From Enterobacteriaceae bacterium 89 (GTDB taxonomy: Bacteria > Pseudomonadota > Gammaproteobacteria > Enterobacterales > Enterobacteriaceae): a stretch of DNA of 64,000 nucleotides. Under the pieces are notes generated by a model. The model was not told the origin of the DNA, did not search any database, and worked only from the letters and a program-made list of their open reading frames with translations. The translations under genes were made by a program, and so were the position numbers. Below, in pieces: positions 34,166 through 44,914 of the stretch. The DNA lies in the NCBI GenBank assembly GCA_014156375.1, contig RQJH01000002.1, forward strand, positions 92,331-156,330, given 5' to 3'. The stretch's first letter is position 1. Every line of letters begins with the position of its first letter.

Positions 34166-34693
34166 TCACTGCCCTGCCTTCCAGGGATAGTGGCTGAACA
34201 TTTGCGTCACGGCATCGTTAAGTTTCATCGGGTCGAGCGACTGCTCGCCGGCAGGTATCGCTTCGCTGGCCGTACCGCGCCAGATGAGCTGTTTCTTCTT
34301 ACTGTCCACGACGTCCACCGTTAAGGTTCCCTCTTCGGTGGTCCAGACGTTTTGATCGTATCCGGCCCAGCCGCCGTATCCGCCCCAGCCAATCACCGCC
34401 GGGCCGCCTTCGACATGTTCCTGTTCCACTTTTTTGGTGCTGATATACACCAACAGGTCAGCATTGTTGGCTTTGCGGTAGCCGCGATTGGTTAACTGCT
34501 GGGAGATATCGGTCCGCAGGGATTGTTCCGTCAGGGTCAGATAGCTTTGCGGCGTTTTTTCCGCGAAGGTGTAAGTCCGGTACTGGCTGCTGTTTACTGC
34601 TTTATCATAATCACTGTGAATTTGAGGTTTGCTGGCACAACCGGCCAGCGCTAAGACCACGCCAGAAATGGCGAGAGCAGGCATCAGGCGCAT
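34166..34693 (-). CDS. DUF4136 lipoprotein
   Basis: 175 residues from the ATG at 34693, chosen because GGGGA precedes it and it gives a clean lipoprotein signal (MRLMPALAISGVVLALAGC, lipidated Cys19). In-frame starts 7 and 13 codons earlier exist. The mature part fits the DUF4136 family: YDKAVNSSQYRTYTFAEKTP, LTNRGYRKANNADLLVYIST, a glycine/tryptophan-rich loop GWGGYGGWAGYDQNVWT, and EGTLTVDVVDSKKKQLIWRG. Probably outer-membrane anchored; function unknown. Divergent from the DUF1254 gene. It occupies the place of yciQ in E. coli. Confidence 0.75.
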   Translation of the reverse strand: MRLMPALAISGVVLALAGCASKPQIHSDYDKAVNSSQYRTYTFAEKTPQSYLTLTEQSLRTDISQQLTNRGYRKANNADLLVYISTKKVEQEHVEGGPAVIGWGGYGGWAGYDQNVWTTEEGTLTVDVVDSKKKQLIWRGTASEAIPAGEQSLDPMKLNDAVTQMFSHYPWKAGQ

Positions 34694-34984
34694 AAAGATT
34701 CCCCATGAAAACATGGCTTTCGGTTTGGTCACTTCGCTTTGCGAGGCTCATTGTCAATGATAGACAACGACAACAGACGTGCTGGCGCACATCGAGAATA
34801 TTTTTGCGTTATGCGCGACCGTTTCCCCCCTCGTTTTATGCCGCAAAGTACAAAAGTAAACGTCTCGCGGCTTGAGGGATGTCATTCGCCGACCTATTTT
34901 TGTCGTTCCAGTTAAATGAAAGCCTCTTAACTCTCCTATAGTTGAGATGTTTCTGCTGCCGTATTTTATTAAGGGGAAAAGAGA

Positions 34985-36496
34985 ATGGCGATGACTCGTC
35001 GTGAGTTTTACAAGCTCGCATTTGGTTCCGCAGTCGGCTTAGCCGTTTTGCGGCAGCCCGCATTTGCAGAAGAAAAATTAGTTAAAATCCCGATGAAATA
35101 CGGAGCTGGCGACAAAGGCGAAACGGCCAGCGGCCTGCCGCCCGTCAATGCTCAGTGCTCTGTTGATGACTTCAACTATCAAATCAAATACCAACGCGCT
35201 TTCGAAGCCGTACTGTGGAATATGCCTGCGGTGGCTATTTACAGTTTCCGTCGTGCGGCATTTGAACATCTTGGCATGAAAGACAACGATATCATCGCCT
35301 ATTCCAAAACGGCTACTCCACACCTGGAAGCCATTACCGCTAACAGCACCACCCCTTATATTTCCGCATTCACGGACTTACAAAAAGGGCCGGTTGTTCT
35401 CGAAGTTCCTGCTGCCGGGCCAGAAGGTAGCCTGTACGGGCAGATTGTTGACGCCTGGCAGTTCACCATTGCGGGCGTTGGTCCCTCGGGTATGGATGAA
35501 GGCAAAGGCGGTAAATACCTGCTGACCCCACCGGGCTATAAGGATGAAATCCCGGAAGGTTATCTGCATGTTCCGTCGCCAAACTACCGCGTCGCCTTTG
35601 CTTTCCGCTCCGTTCCTGCTCCGGGCAAAACCGCAGAAGATGCCTACCATTATTCTAAAAAAATGCGCATGTATTATCTGTCCGAGGCTGGAAATCCTCC
35701 GACGCAGAAATTTGTCGATCCAGCCAATAAACGCTATCCCACTCTGCCTTACTACGACGAGCGTCATTTCGACGATATGCATTCGGTCGCCGGCATTGAG
35801 CCCGTACGCGAGCAGGACAAAGTGATGATGGGGATGCTGGAGTCTCTGGGCATTCAGCAGGGCAAGCCGTTTGCTCCGGATGAAACCACCAAAAAAGCGA
35901 TGCGTCAGGCCGCCATCGATGCCTGGTATTACATGCAGTACTGGTACGACAATTTCCCGAAAGAGAAGCTGTACTGGCCGGACCGCCACTACGCTTCGCT
36001 GCTGCAGGCTGACGACAATAAGACCTTCACGTTCACCTACGCCGATCGCATTGATTTGATTAATCGCGCCGCCGAGTATTTCTGGTGTACCTATATGCCG
36101 AAAGAGCTGAGTGATTCCCCGGCCACACAGTATATGATGGCGGTCGCCGATAAAGACGGCAAACTGCTGGAAGCCGGTCAGCTTTATAAACTCACCGTTC
36201 CGGCTGAAATGCCGGTTAAGCAGTTCTGGGCGCTGACGGTGTATAACCGCGATACCATGTCCTTTATCTACAGCGAATCGGAGCGCACGACGCTGTCGTC
36301 CTACGATCTCGACAAGATGAAGAAAAATGCGGACGGCAGCGTGACCCTTTATATTGGTCCGCAAGCGCCAGAGGGGCTGGAAAATAACTGGATCCCAACC
36401 AGCGGTAAACGTCCGCTTCCGGCCATGCGCCTGTATGGCCCAACGGAAGAGTTTAATAACAAAACGTTTAAACTGGCGGATATTGAGCGCGCGTAA
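34985..36496 (+). CDS. DUF1254/DUF1214 protein with Tat signal
   Basis: 503 residues. The start MAMTRREFYKLAFGSAVGLA carries a textbook twin-arginine motif (T-R-R-E-F-Y-K) and a signal ending at AFA-E (about residue 28), so the protein is likely exported folded to the periplasm. A DUF1254 domain (about 60-200; QRAFEAVLWNMPAVAIYSFR) is followed by a C-terminal DUF1214 domain (about 350-490; FWALTVYNRDTMSFIYSE, GSVTLYIGPQAP). No known activity. SD AAGGGG. Alone between divergent and convergent genes and followed by a terminator. Not part of the E. coli K-12 gene order here. Confidence 0.85.
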   Translation: MAMTRREFYKLAFGSAVGLAVLRQPAFAEEKLVKIPMKYGAGDKGETASGLPPVNAQCSVDDFNYQIKYQRAFEAVLWNMPAVAIYSFRRAAFEHLGMKDNDIIAYSKTATPHLEAITANSTTPYISAFTDLQKGPVVLEVPAAGPEGSLYGQIVDAWQFTIAGVGPSGMDEGKGGKYLLTPPGYKDEIPEGYLHVPSPNYRVAFAFRSVPAPGKTAEDAYHYSKKMRMYYLSEAGNPPTQKFVDPANKRYPTLPYYDERHFDDMHSVAGIEPVREQDKVMMGMLESLGIQQGKPFAPDETTKKAMRQAAIDAWYYMQYWYDNFPKEKLYWPDRHYASLLQADDNKTFTFTYADRIDLINRAAEYFWCTYMPKELSDSPATQYMMAVADKDGKLLEAGQLYKLTVPAEMPVKQFWALTVYNRDTMSFIYSESERTTLSSYDLDKMKKNADGSVTLYIGPQAPEGLENNWIPTSGKRPLPAMRLYGPTEEFNNKTFKLADIERA

Positions 36497-36511
36497 GCTA
36501 ACCCGGGAATG

Positions 36512-36543
36512 AAAAACTCCTCTTTTAGCGAGGAGTTTTTTTA
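36512..36543. terminator. Bidirectional terminator between DUF1254 gene and yciO
   Basis: AAAAACTCCTC and GAGGAGTTTTT form an 11-base stem with a seven-base loop and T tracts on both strands. Confidence 0.9.
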
Positions 36544-36552
36544 TATCTGCGC

Positions 36553-37173
36553 TTACTCGAACGGCTTCACATCGCCCACGCCTTCGCGAACGACAACAGG
36601 CGAATCATCGGTCAGATCGATAACCGTTGTTGGCTGTTGGCCCAGATATCCGCCGTGAATAATCAAATCCACCACTTTTTCCAGTCGGTCTTTAATCTCT
36701 TCCGGATCGGATTCGGTGAATTCGCTGCCAGGCAGCATCAGCGAGGTGGAGAGCATCGGCTCACCCAGCGCTTCCAGCAGCATCTGCGCAATCGGGTTAG
36801 ACGGGACGCGCATACCGATGGTTTTACGTTTCTCCTGCAGCAAGCGGCGCGGCACTTCTTTTGTGCCTTTGAGAATAAACGTGTAGTTGCCCGGCGTATT
36901 GTTCTTAATTAGGCGAAACGCCACGTTGTCGACGTGCGAATAGATAGACAGCTCAGACAGGTCGCGGCACATCAGGGTGAAGTTGTGCCCGTCCGGCAGA
37001 TGACGGATGCGGCAAATCCGCTCCATCGCGCCCTTGTCTTCAATTTTGCAGCCCAGCGCGTAGCCAGAATCTGTTGGGTAGACGATCACGCCGCCTTTAC
37101 GCACGATATCCACCGCCTGGTTAATCAGGCGCGGCTGCGGGTTATCCGGATGTATATAAAAAAACTGACTCAT
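36553..37173 (-). CDS. yciO: YciO, TsaC/Sua5-family protein
   Basis: 206 residues, YrdC/Sua5 fold: AVDIVRKGGVIVYPTDSGYALGC start, KRKTIGMRVP, STSLMLPG. Related to TsaC, which makes threonylcarbamoyl-AMP for t6A in tRNA, but YciO is a distinct paralogue whose role is not settled. Its ATG overlaps the rnm stop by four bases, so the two are cotranscribed. Confidence 0.94.
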   Translation of the reverse strand: MSQFFYIHPDNPQPRLINQAVDIVRKGGVIVYPTDSGYALGCKIEDKGAMERICRIRHLPDGHNFTLMCRDLSELSIYSHVDNVAFRLIKNNTPGNYTFILKGTKEVPRRLLQEKRKTIGMRVPSNPIAQMLLEALGEPMLSTSLMLPGSEFTESDPEEIKDRLEKVVDLIIHGGYLGQQPTTVIDLTDDSPVVVREGVGDVKPFE

Positions 37174-38054
37174 ACTTCCCTCTCAGTAATCTTTTGGGGC
37201 TGGTTTTCCCAGCTCTGCCAGACGCCTTCCACGTCGGCAGGCAGCCACAGCTTGCGTCCGAGTTCGATCCACGGACAGGGCATGTGGAAATCAGAACCCT
37301 GTGAGGCCAGCAGCCCGTACTGACGGGCATAGGCCGCAAGCTGCGATCGTTCATGGGGAGCCTGCTGACACTGGGCGACTTCCATTGCGTCACCGCCGTG
37401 TTCACTGAAGTGTGCCAGCAGTCTTTTCAGCCACTTGGCAGAAAGCTGATAACGCCCAGGATGAGCAATCACCGCCTTGCCGCCAGAATGATGAATCACA
37501 TCAATAGCTTGTTCTATTGTACACCACTGTGGCGGAACGTATCCGGTTTTCCCACGGGCGAGATATTTTTTAAACACGTCGGCAAAATTACTGGCTTTTC
37601 CGGCTTCCACCAGAAAACGGGCAAAATGTCCCCGCGTCACCACCCCGCCGTCGGCAAGGGCTAATGCCCCTTCCCACGCGCCGGGGATCTGCGCCTTCTC
37701 TAGACGTTCAGCAATGAGCTTCGCCCTGAGCAGGCGGCGTTCGGCCTGCTCGGACAGAAACGTGGTCATCGCCGGGTGCTCAATATCAATATTCAGACCC
37801 ACGATGTGGATCTCATGGTTTTCCCAGACGGTGGAGATCTCCACGCCGCTGATTAAGTTTAGCGGTAATTCAGCGCGGGCAATCTCTGCCCTGGCCGCTG
37901 GAATGGCATCCACACAATCATGATCGGTGATAGCCAGGGTTCCTACGCGCATTTCCAGCGCACGATGCACCAGTTCTTCCGGCGTCAGACGGCCGTCGGA
38001 GGCCGTGGTGTGGCTGTGCAGGTCATAAATCACCGCGTAGTTGGTGTCGTTCAA
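37170..38054 (-). CDS. rnm: RNase AM (YciV/TrpH), PHP-domain 5'-3' exoribonuclease
   Basis: 294 residues. PHP phosphoesterase metal motifs: YDLHSHTTASDG at the start, ITDHDC at about 40, and SQGSDFH near the C-terminus. In E. coli it trims 5' ends of rRNA and small RNAs; it was earlier called TrpH because it lies upstream of trp. Divergent from the trp promoter; overlaps yciO by four bases. Confidence 0.94.
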   Translation of the reverse strand: MNDTNYAVIYDLHSHTTASDGRLTPEELVHRALEMRVGTLAITDHDCVDAIPAARAEIARAELPLNLISGVEISTVWENHEIHIVGLNIDIEHPAMTTFLSEQAERRLLRAKLIAERLEKAQIPGAWEGALALADGGVVTRGHFARFLVEAGKASNFADVFKKYLARGKTGYVPPQWCTIEQAIDVIHHSGGKAVIAHPGRYQLSAKWLKRLLAHFSEHGGDAMEVAQCQQAPHERSQLAAYARQYGLLASQGSDFHMPCPWIELGRKLWLPADVEGVWQSWENQPQKITEREV

Positions 38055-38130
38055 AAGGGTTTCCGTCCTGCGTTATCTGTCATAGCGACGCACATCATAG
38101 CGCCTGTGAATGATTTTCTGAAATCAGGGG

Positions 38131-38165
38131 TTGACTTTGCGTTATCGAACTAGTTAACTAGTACG
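38131..38165 (+). promoter_or_regulatory. trp promoter and TrpR operator
   Basis: -35 TTGACT (38131-38136), 17-base spacer, -10 TTAACT (38154-38159). The palindrome CGAACTAGTTAACTAGTACG (38146-38165) overlaps the -10 and is identical to the E. coli TrpR operator as I recall it. Predicts repression by TrpR bound to tryptophan. Confidence 0.95.
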
Positions 38166-38191
38166 CAAGTTCACATGACGAGGTATCTGCG

Positions 38192-38239
38192 ATGACCCAC
38201 TTTTCCGTTACTCTGCACAGCTGGTGGCGTACAACCTGA
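38192..38239 (+). CDS. trpL: trp operon leader peptide
   Basis: 15 residues, [15 protein letters not shown], with tandem Trp codons (38222-38227) and the WWRT ending also seen in the E. coli leader (GWWRTS); the first nine residues differ. SD AGGT at 38181. Ribosome stalling at the Trp codons when charged tRNA-Trp is scarce lets the antiterminator form. Confidence 0.93.
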   Translation: MTHFSVTLHSWWRTT

Positions 38240-38283
38240 TAAGGGCTGTGCGATCGCGTCTGTACAAGACGAACAGATACCCG

Positions 38284-38309
38284 GCCCGCCAGTGAGCGGG
38301 CTTTTTTTT
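38284..38309 (+). terminator. trp attenuator terminator
   Basis: GCCCGC (38284-38289) pairs with GCGGGC (38296-38301), followed by eight T residues. Same position and shape as the E. coli trp attenuator. Confidence 0.94.
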
Positions 38310-38342
38310 GAACCACGAATAACAGACCAGACGAGAACGACA

Positions 38343-39905
38343 ATGCAAACACAAAAATCCGCGCTCGAACTTCTGACCAGTGACGCCATCTACCGCGAAA
38401 ACCCGACGGCGCTGTTCCACCAGCTGTGCGGCGCGCGTCCGGCGACTCTGCTGCTGGAATCGGCAGACATAGACAGTAAAGATGATTTAAAAAGCCTGCT
38501 GTTAGTAGACAGCGCGCTGCGTATTACCGCTTTAGGTGACACTGTCACTATTCAGACACTTTCCGATAACGGTGCGGCGCTGCTGGATCTGCTCGACCAC
38601 GCCCTGCCCGCTGGCATTGATAATCAGCACCAGCCAAACGGCCGTACGCTGCGCTTCCCGCCGGTGAGTTCTCTGCTGGACGAGGATGCACGCCTGTGCT
38701 CGCTCTCCGTGTTCGATGCCTTCCGTCTGTTGCAGACGCTGGTCACCGTGCCGGAAAACGAACGTGAAGCGATGTTCTTCGGCGGCCTGTTCGCCTACGA
38801 CCTGGTGGCGGGTTTTGAAGATCTGCCGCAGCTCGAAAGCGATACCGCCTGCCCGGACTACTGCTTCTATCTGGCGGAAACCCTGCTGGTGATTGATCAT
38901 CAGAGCAAAACCACCCGCATTCAGGCGAGCCTGTTCACACCGTCGGCTGCTGAAAAACAGCGCCTGACTCAGCGCGTTGACCAGCTTCGCCAGCAGCTGA
39001 ACGAACCGCCAATGCCGCTGCCGGTGACCAAAATCGCGCAAATGCAGACCGAAGTGAACCAGAGCGACGACGAGTACGGCGTGGTGGTTCGCAAGATGCA
39101 GCGCGCAATTCGCGCCGGAGAGATTTTCCAGGTTGTCCCTTCGCGCCGCTTCTCGCTGCCGTGCCCGTCGCCATTGGCAGCCTACGACGTGCTGAAGAAA
39201 AGCAACCCAAGCCCGTACATGTTCTTTATGCAGGACAATGATTTCACTCTGTTTGGCGCGTCCCCTGAAAGTTCGCTGAAGTACGATGCCAGCAACCGCC
39301 AGATTGAAATCTATCCGATTGCCGGAACCCGCCCACGCGGTCGTCGCGCCGACGGCACGCTGGACCGCGATCTGGACAGCCGCATTGAGCTGGAAATGCG
39401 CACCGACCACAAAGAGCTCTCTGAACACCTGATGCTGGTGGATCTGGCGCGTAATGACCTCGCCCGCATCTGTACTCCTGGCAGCCGCTACGTGGCGGAT
39501 CTGACCAAGGTCGACCGTTACTCCTTCGTGATGCACCTGGTTTCCCGCGTGGTCGGCGAACTGCGTCAGGATCTGGACGTGCTGCACGCCTATCGCGCCT
39601 GCATGAACATGGGCACCCTGAGCGGCGCGCCAAAAGTCCGCGCGATGCAGCTGATTGCCGCCGCAGAAGGCAAACGTCGTGGCAGCTACGGCGGCGCAGT
39701 GGGTTACTTCACCGCCCACGGCGATCTCGATACCTGCATCGTTATCCGCTCTGCCTTTGTTGAAAACGGCATCGCCACCGTCCAGGCTGGCGCCGGTGTG
39801 GTACTGGACTCGGTACCGCAGTCTGAAGCCGATGAAACCCGTAATAAAGCTCGCGCGGTGCTGCGCGCTATTGCTCAGGCCCACCACGCACAGGAGATTT
39901 TCTGA
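38343..39905 (+). CDS. trpE: Anthranilate synthase component I
   Basis: 520 residues from the ATG at 38343, identical in length to E. coli. Converts chorismate plus ammonia (from TrpD glutaminase) to anthranilate. The tryptophan feedback site LLESADIDS includes Ser40. The chorismate-binding domain has [19 protein letters not shown] and GTLSGAPK. Shares its last base with trpD. The frame opens 17 codons upstream inside the attenuator, which is not translated. Confidence 0.98.
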   Translation: MQTQKSALELLTSDAIYRENPTALFHQLCGARPATLLLESADIDSKDDLKSLLLVDSALRITALGDTVTIQTLSDNGAALLDLLDHALPAGIDNQHQPNGRTLRFPPVSSLLDEDARLCSLSVFDAFRLLQTLVTVPENEREAMFFGGLFAYDLVAGFEDLPQLESDTACPDYCFYLAETLLVIDHQSKTTRIQASLFTPSAAEKQRLTQRVDQLRQQLNEPPMPLPVTKIAQMQTEVNQSDDEYGVVVRKMQRAIRAGEIFQVVPSRRFSLPCPSPLAAYDVLKKSNPSPYMFFMQDNDFTLFGASPESSLKYDASNRQIEIYPIAGTRPRGRRADGTLDRDLDSRIELEMRTDHKELSEHLMLVDLARNDLARICTPGSRYVADLTKVDRYSFVMHLVSRVVGELRQDLDVLHAYRACMNMGTLSGAPKVRAMQLIAAAEGKRRGSYGGAVGYFTAHGDLDTCIVIRSAFVENGIATVQAGAGVVLDSVPQSEADETRNKARAVLRAIAQAHHAQEIF

Positions 39906-41500
39906 TGGCTGACATTCTGCTGCTCGACAACGTCGACTCCTTTACCTATAACCTGGCGGATCAGCTGCGTGCCAACGGCCACGACGTCGTTATCTACCGT
40001 AACCACGTTCCGGCGCAGACTTTGATTGAGCGTCTGGAAACCATGAAAAACCCGGTGCTGATGCTTTCACCAGGGCCGGGGGCGCCGTCCGAAGCGGGTT
40101 GTATGCCTGAGCTGCTGACCCGCATGCGCGGAAAATTACCGATTATTGGCATCTGCCTTGGGCATCAGGCGATTGTCGAAGCCTACGGCGGCTACGTCGG
40201 TCAGGCCGGGGAAATCCTTCACGGTAAGGCCTCCAGCATTGAACACGACGGCCAGGCGATGTTTGCCGGGCTGCCTAACCCGCTGCCGGTTGCCCGCTAC
40301 CATTCGCTGGTAGGCAGTAACGTGCCAGCCGGGCTGACCATCAACGCCAGCTATAACGGCATGGTTATGGCGGTGCGTCACGACGCGGATCGCGTGGTCG
40401 GCTTCCAGTTCCATCCGGAATCTATTCTCACCAGCCACGGCGCACGTCTGCTGGAGCAGACCCTGGAATGGGCGCTGAAGAAACTCGAACCTGCGAATCT
40501 GCTGCAACCGATTCTGGAAAAACTGTATCAGGCGCAGACCCTGACCCAGCAGGAAAGCCACCAGCTGTTCTCTGCCGTCGTTCGCGGTGAAGTGAAACCA
40601 GAACAGCTTGCCGCCGCGCTGGTCAGTATGAAAGTGCGCGGTGAGCAGCCGCAGGAAATTGCCGGGGCTGCAACAGCGCTGTTGGAAAACGCAGCCCCGT
40701 TCCCACGTCCGGACTACCAGTTTGCCGATATCGTCGGCACCGGCGGTGATGGCAGCAACAGCATCAATATTTCTACCGCCAGCGCTTTTGTCGCAGCGGC
40801 CTGTGGCCTGAAAGTGGCGAAGCACGGCAACCGCAGCGTTTCCAGTAAATCCGGTTCTTCCGACCTGCTGGCTGCGTTTGGCATCAACCTGGATATGAAC
40901 GCGGATAAATCCCGCGAGGCGCTGGATGAACTTGGCGTGTGCTTCCTGTTCGCACCGAAGTACCACACCGGATTCCGCCATGCGATGCCGGTTCGTCAGC
41001 AGTTGAAAACCCGCACCCTGTTTAACGTGCTCGGTCCGCTGATCAACCCGGCACATCCGCCGCTGGCGCTGATTGGCGTCTACAGCCCTGAGCTGGTGCT
41101 GCCAATTGCCGAAACCCTGCGCGTACTGGGCTACAAACGCGCAGCAGTGGTTCACAGCGGTGGTATGGATGAAGTTTCCCTCCACGCTCCGACCGTGGTG
41201 GCCGAGCTGAAAGACGGCGAAATTCAGAGCTACCAGCTCAACGCCGATGACTTTGGCCTCACGCCGTATCGTCAGGAACAGCTGGCAGGCGGCACGCCGG
41301 AAGAAAACCGTGACATTCTTTCACGCTTGCTACAAGGTAAAGGTGAGAGCGCCCACGAGGCCGCCGTTGCTGCCAACGTGGCGATGCTGATGCGTCTGCA
41401 CGGCCATGAAGATTTAAAAGCCAACGTTCAGCAGATCCTGGACGTGCTGCACAGCGGTGCAGCCTACGATCGCGTGACCGCATTAGCGGCAAGAGGATAA
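39905..41500 (+). CDS. trpD: TrpGD fusion: glutamine amidotransferase and anthranilate phosphoribosyltransferase
   Basis: 531 residues. N-terminal class-I glutaminase (about 1-195; nucleophile Cys84 in GICLGHQ, His/Glu in QFHPES near 170-172) supplies ammonia to TrpE. C-terminal phosphoribosyltransferase (about 200-531; [16 protein letters not shown]) makes phosphoribosyl-anthranilate. This fusion is usual in Enterobacteriaceae. trpC follows after three bases. Confidence 0.98.
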   Translation: MADILLLDNVDSFTYNLADQLRANGHDVVIYRNHVPAQTLIERLETMKNPVLMLSPGPGAPSEAGCMPELLTRMRGKLPIIGICLGHQAIVEAYGGYVGQAGEILHGKASSIEHDGQAMFAGLPNPLPVARYHSLVGSNVPAGLTINASYNGMVMAVRHDADRVVGFQFHPESILTSHGARLLEQTLEWALKKLEPANLLQPILEKLYQAQTLTQQESHQLFSAVVRGEVKPEQLAAALVSMKVRGEQPQEIAGAATALLENAAPFPRPDYQFADIVGTGGDGSNSINISTASAFVAAACGLKVAKHGNRSVSSKSGSSDLLAAFGINLDMNADKSREALDELGVCFLFAPKYHTGFRHAMPVRQQLKTRTLFNVLGPLINPAHPPLALIGVYSPELVLPIAETLRVLGYKRAAVVHSGGMDEVSLHAPTVVAELKDGEIQSYQLNADDFGLTPYRQEQLAGGTPEENRDILSRLLQGKGESAHEAAVAANVAMLMRLHGHEDLKANVQQILDVLHSGAAYDRVTALAARG

Positions 41501-41503
41501 AGC

Positions 41504-42862
41504 ATGGAAACCGTATTAGCCCGCATTGTGGCCGATAAGCGTCACTGGGTAGAAGCTCGTAAAGCTCAGCAGCCGTTAGCCAGTTTTCAGAATGAAGTGC
41601 ACCCGAGCAAACGCCATTTTTACGATGCCCTGCAGGGCGCACGTACCGCGTTTATTCTGGAGTGCAAAAAGGCTTCTCCGTCGAAAGGCGTGATCCGTGA
41701 AGATTTCGACCCGGCGCGTATCGCCGGGATCTACAAACACTATGCGTCAGCCATTTCCGTGCTGACGGACGAAAAATACTTTCAGGGCAGCTTTGATTTT
41801 CTGCCGATTGTCAGCCAGATCGCGCCGCAGCCGATCCTGTGCAAAGACTTTATCGTCGATCCGTACCAGATTTATCTGGCGCGTTACTACCAGGCAGACG
41901 CCTGCCTGCTGATGCTGTCGGTACTGAATGACGACGAATATCGTCAGCTCTCGGCGGTGGCTCACAGCCTGAGCATGGGCGTGCTGACCGAAGTGAGTAA
42001 CGAGGAAGAGCTGGAGCGCGCCATTGAGCTGGAAGCTAAAGTCGTGGGCATCAACAACCGCGACCTGCGTGACCTCTCCATTGACCTCAACCGCACCCGC
42101 CAGCTCGCCCCACGTTTAGGCGCAGGCGTGACGGTGATCAGCGAATCCGGGATTAACACCTACGGCCAGGTGCGCGAGCTGAGCCACTTTGCTAACGGCT
42201 TCCTGATTGGCTCCGCAATGATGTCGCATGACGATCTCAACGCCGCCGTTCGTCGCGTGCTGCTGGGCGAAAACAAAGTGTGCGGGCTGACCCGTGCGCA
42301 GGATGCTCAGGCTGCATTCGAAGCCGGGGCCGTGCACGGCGGGCTGATTTTCGTCCCTTCCTCCCCGCGCTACGTAAATGAAGCGCAGGCACGGGACGTT
42401 ATCGACAGCGCTCCGCTGAGCTACGTGGGCGTGTTCCGCGATACGGACATTGCCGACGTTGTGGCAAAAGCGGAAAACCTGAAGCTCGCCGCCGTACAAC
42501 TGCACGGTAACGAAGATCAGGCTTATATCGATGAATTACGCGCCAGGCTGCCGGAGTCCGTGCAGATCTGGAAAGCGCTGAGCGTGAAAGATTCCCTGCC
42601 TGCCCGCACGCTGAACCACGTAAGCAAATACGTGTTCGATAACGGCCAGGGCGGCAGCGGTCAACGCTTTGACTGGTCACTGCTGAACGGTCAGGACTTA
42701 AGCAACGTCCTGCTGGCCGGTGGCCTTAGCCCGGATAACTGCGTGGAAGCGGCAAAAAGCGGCTGCGCGGGGCTCGATTTCAATTCTGGCGTAGAGTCTG
42801 CACCAGGGATAAAAGATGCCGGTAAGCTGGCCTCCGTATTTCAGACACTGCGCGCCTATTAA
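41504..42862 (+). CDS. trpC: TrpCF fusion: indole-3-glycerol-phosphate synthase and PRA isomerase
   Basis: 452 residues, two TIM barrels. N-terminal IGP synthase (about 1-255; [27 protein letters not shown]). C-terminal phosphoribosylanthranilate isomerase (about 256-452; [36 protein letters not shown]). Performs steps four and three of tryptophan synthesis. An internal promoter for trpCBA, known in E. coli within trpD, was not searched in detail. Confidence 0.98.
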   Translation: METVLARIVADKRHWVEARKAQQPLASFQNEVHPSKRHFYDALQGARTAFILECKKASPSKGVIREDFDPARIAGIYKHYASAISVLTDEKYFQGSFDFLPIVSQIAPQPILCKDFIVDPYQIYLARYYQADACLLMLSVLNDDEYRQLSAVAHSLSMGVLTEVSNEEELERAIELEAKVVGINNRDLRDLSIDLNRTRQLAPRLGAGVTVISESGINTYGQVRELSHFANGFLIGSAMMSHDDLNAAVRRVLLGENKVCGLTRAQDAQAAFEAGAVHGGLIFVPSSPRYVNEAQARDVIDSAPLSYVGVFRDTDIADVVAKAENLKLAAVQLHGNEDQAYIDELRARLPESVQIWKALSVKDSLPARTLNHVSKYVFDNGQGGSGQRFDWSLLNGQDLSNVLLAGGLSPDNCVEAAKSGCAGLDFNSGVESAPGIKDAGKLASVFQTLRAY

Positions 42863-42872
42863 GGAAATGGAC

Positions 42873-44066
42873 ATGAAGACATTACTGAACCCGTATTTTG
42901 GTGAATTTGGCGGCATGTACGTGCCACAGATCCTGATGCCTGCCCTGCGCCAGCTGGAAGAAGCTTTCGTCAGCGCGCAGAAGGATCCTGAGTTTCAGGC
43001 GCAGTTCACCGACCTGCTGAAAAACTACGCGGGCCGCCCGACGGCGCTGACCAAGTGTCAGAACCTGACCGAAGGCACCAAAACCACGCTGTATCTCAAG
43101 CGTGAAGATTTACTGCACGGCGGCGCGCATAAAACCAACCAGGTGCTTGGCCAGGCTTTACTGGCGAAGCGAATGGGCAAAACTGAAATTATTGCTGAAA
43201 CCGGTGCTGGTCAGCACGGTGTGGCTTCAGCTCTGGCGAGCGCCCTGCTCGGCCTGAAATGCCGCATCTACATGGGTGCCAAAGACGTTGAGCGTCAGTC
43301 GCCAAACGTGTTCCGTATGCGTCTGATGGGCGCGGAAGTGATCCCGGTGCACAGCGGCTCCGCCACGCTGAAAGATGCCTGTAACGAAGCGCTGCGCGAC
43401 TGGTCTGGCAGCTACGAAACCGCGCACTATATGCTCGGCACCGCGGCGGGTCCGCACCCGTTCCCGACCATCGTGCGTGAATTCCAGCGCATGATTGGCG
43501 AAGAAACCAAAGTGCAGATTAAAGAGCGCGAAGGTCGCCTGCCGGATGCGGTGATTGCCTGCGTTGGCGGTGGTTCTAACGCCATCGGCATGTTTGCCGA
43601 CTTTATCGATGAAGCATCCGTGGGCCTGATTGGCGTTGAGCCAGCCGGTCACGGTATTGAAACCGGTGAGCACGGTGCGCCACTCAAGCACGGTCGCGTT
43701 GGCATCTATTTCGGTATGAAATCGCCGATGATGCAGACCGATGAAGGCCAGATCGAGGAGTCTTACTCTATTTCTGCCGGTCTCGACTTCCCGTCCGTGG
43801 GGCCGCAGCACGCGTTCCTCAACAGCATCGGCCGCGCAGACTACGTGTCGATTACCGATGACGAAGCGCTGGACGCCTTTAAAGAGCTGAGCCGTCACGA
43901 GGGGATTATCCCGGCGCTGGAATCTTCCCACGCCCTGGCCCACGCGCTGAAAATGATGCGCGAGAACCCCGAAAAAGAGCAGCTGCTGGTGGTTAACCTC
44001 TCCGGTCGCGGCGACAAAGACATCTTCACCGTTCACGACATTCTGAAAGCACGAGGGGAAATCTGA
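42873..44066 (+). CDS. trpB: Tryptophan synthase beta subunit
   Basis: 397 residues from the ATG at 42873 (SD AAGGA). PLP enzyme joining indole and serine; Lys87 in GGAHKTNQ forms the Schiff base, and GGGSNAIG binds the cofactor phosphate. Forms the alpha2-beta2 complex with TrpA. The TGATG overlap with trpA couples translation. Confidence 0.98.
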   Translation: MKTLLNPYFGEFGGMYVPQILMPALRQLEEAFVSAQKDPEFQAQFTDLLKNYAGRPTALTKCQNLTEGTKTTLYLKREDLLHGGAHKTNQVLGQALLAKRMGKTEIIAETGAGQHGVASALASALLGLKCRIYMGAKDVERQSPNVFRMRLMGAEVIPVHSGSATLKDACNEALRDWSGSYETAHYMLGTAAGPHPFPTIVREFQRMIGEETKVQIKEREGRLPDAVIACVGGGSNAIGMFADFIDEASVGLIGVEPAGHGIETGEHGAPLKHGRVGIYFGMKSPMMQTDEGQIEESYSISAGLDFPSVGPQHAFLNSIGRADYVSITDDEALDAFKELSRHEGIIPALESSHALAHALKMMRENPEKEQLLVVNLSGRGDKDIFTVHDILKARGEI

Positions 44067-44875
44067 TGGAACGCTATGACAACCTGTTTGCTGAGCTGAA
44101 AACCCGCCAGGAAGGCGCGTTTGTTCCCTTCGTCACCCTGGGCGATCCAAACCCGGAGCAGTCGCTGAAAATCATCGACACGCTGATTGAAGCGGGTGCC
44201 GATGCGCTGGAGCTGGGGATCCCGTTCTCCGACCCGCTGGCTGACGGCCCGACCATTCAGAGCGCCACGCTGCGTGCATTTGCCTCCGGCGTAACGCCAA
44301 CACAGTGTTTTGAGATGCTGGCCGCCATTCGCCAGAAGTACCCAACGATCCCGATTGGCCTGCTGATGTACGCCAACCTGGTGTTCAACCGTGGCATTGA
44401 TGCGTTTTACGCAGAATGTGCGCGCGTTGGCGTGGATTCCGTACTGGTAGCCGACGTGCCGGTGGAAGAGTCCGCCGAATTCCGTCAGGCTGCGATGCGT
44501 CACAATGTGGCTCCAATCTTCATTTGCCCGCCAAACGCCGATGACGAACTGCTGCGCCAGATTGCCGAACACGGCCGTGGTTACACCTATCTGTTATCTC
44601 GTGCGGGCGTGACCGGTGCGGAAAACAAAGCCGCACTGCCGCTGCATCACCTGGTGGAAAAACTGGCTGAATACCAGGCGGCTCCGCCGTTGCAGGGCTT
44701 TGGTATTTCCGCACCAGAGCAGGTTAGCGCCGCGCTGGGTGCCGGTGCTGCCGGAGCGATTTCTGGTTCCGCTATCGTCAAAATTATCGAGAAAAACGTC
44801 GATAATCATCCGGCGATGCTGGCTGAGCTGAAAACGTTCGTGCAGAACATGAAAGCCGCCACCCGCAAAGCGTAA
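44066..44875 (+). CDS. trpA: Tryptophan synthase alpha subunit
   Basis: 269 residues. Cleaves indole-3-glycerol phosphate to indole, which tunnels to TrpB. Catalytic Glu49 and Asp60 are in [12 protein letters not shown]. Last gene of the trp operon, closed by a strong terminator. Confidence 0.98.
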   Translation: MERYDNLFAELKTRQEGAFVPFVTLGDPNPEQSLKIIDTLIEAGADALELGIPFSDPLADGPTIQSATLRAFASGVTPTQCFEMLAAIRQKYPTIPIGLLMYANLVFNRGIDAFYAECARVGVDSVLVADVPVEESAEFRQAAMRHNVAPIFICPPNADDELLRQIAEHGRGYTYLLSRAGVTGAENKAALPLHHLVEKLAEYQAAPPLQGFGISAPEQVSAALGAGAAGAISGSAIVKIIEKNVDNHPAMLAELKTFVQNMKAATRKA

Positions 44876-44880
44876 TACCC

Positions 44881-44914
44881 ACGCCGTCTGGCTTAACGGT
44901 CAGACGGCGTTTTT
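44881..44914. terminator. Terminator after trpA
   Basis: CGCCGTCTG (44882-44890) pairs with CAGACGGCG (44901-44909), then five T. It also lies just past the 3' end of the convergent MarR gene. Confidence 0.9.

Noticed and set aside
38532-39887. Long open frame (451 codons) on the minus strand opposite trpE
   Set aside because: It is the antisense of a strongly conserved, GC-rich gene; its translation has no recognisable domain and no ribosome site.
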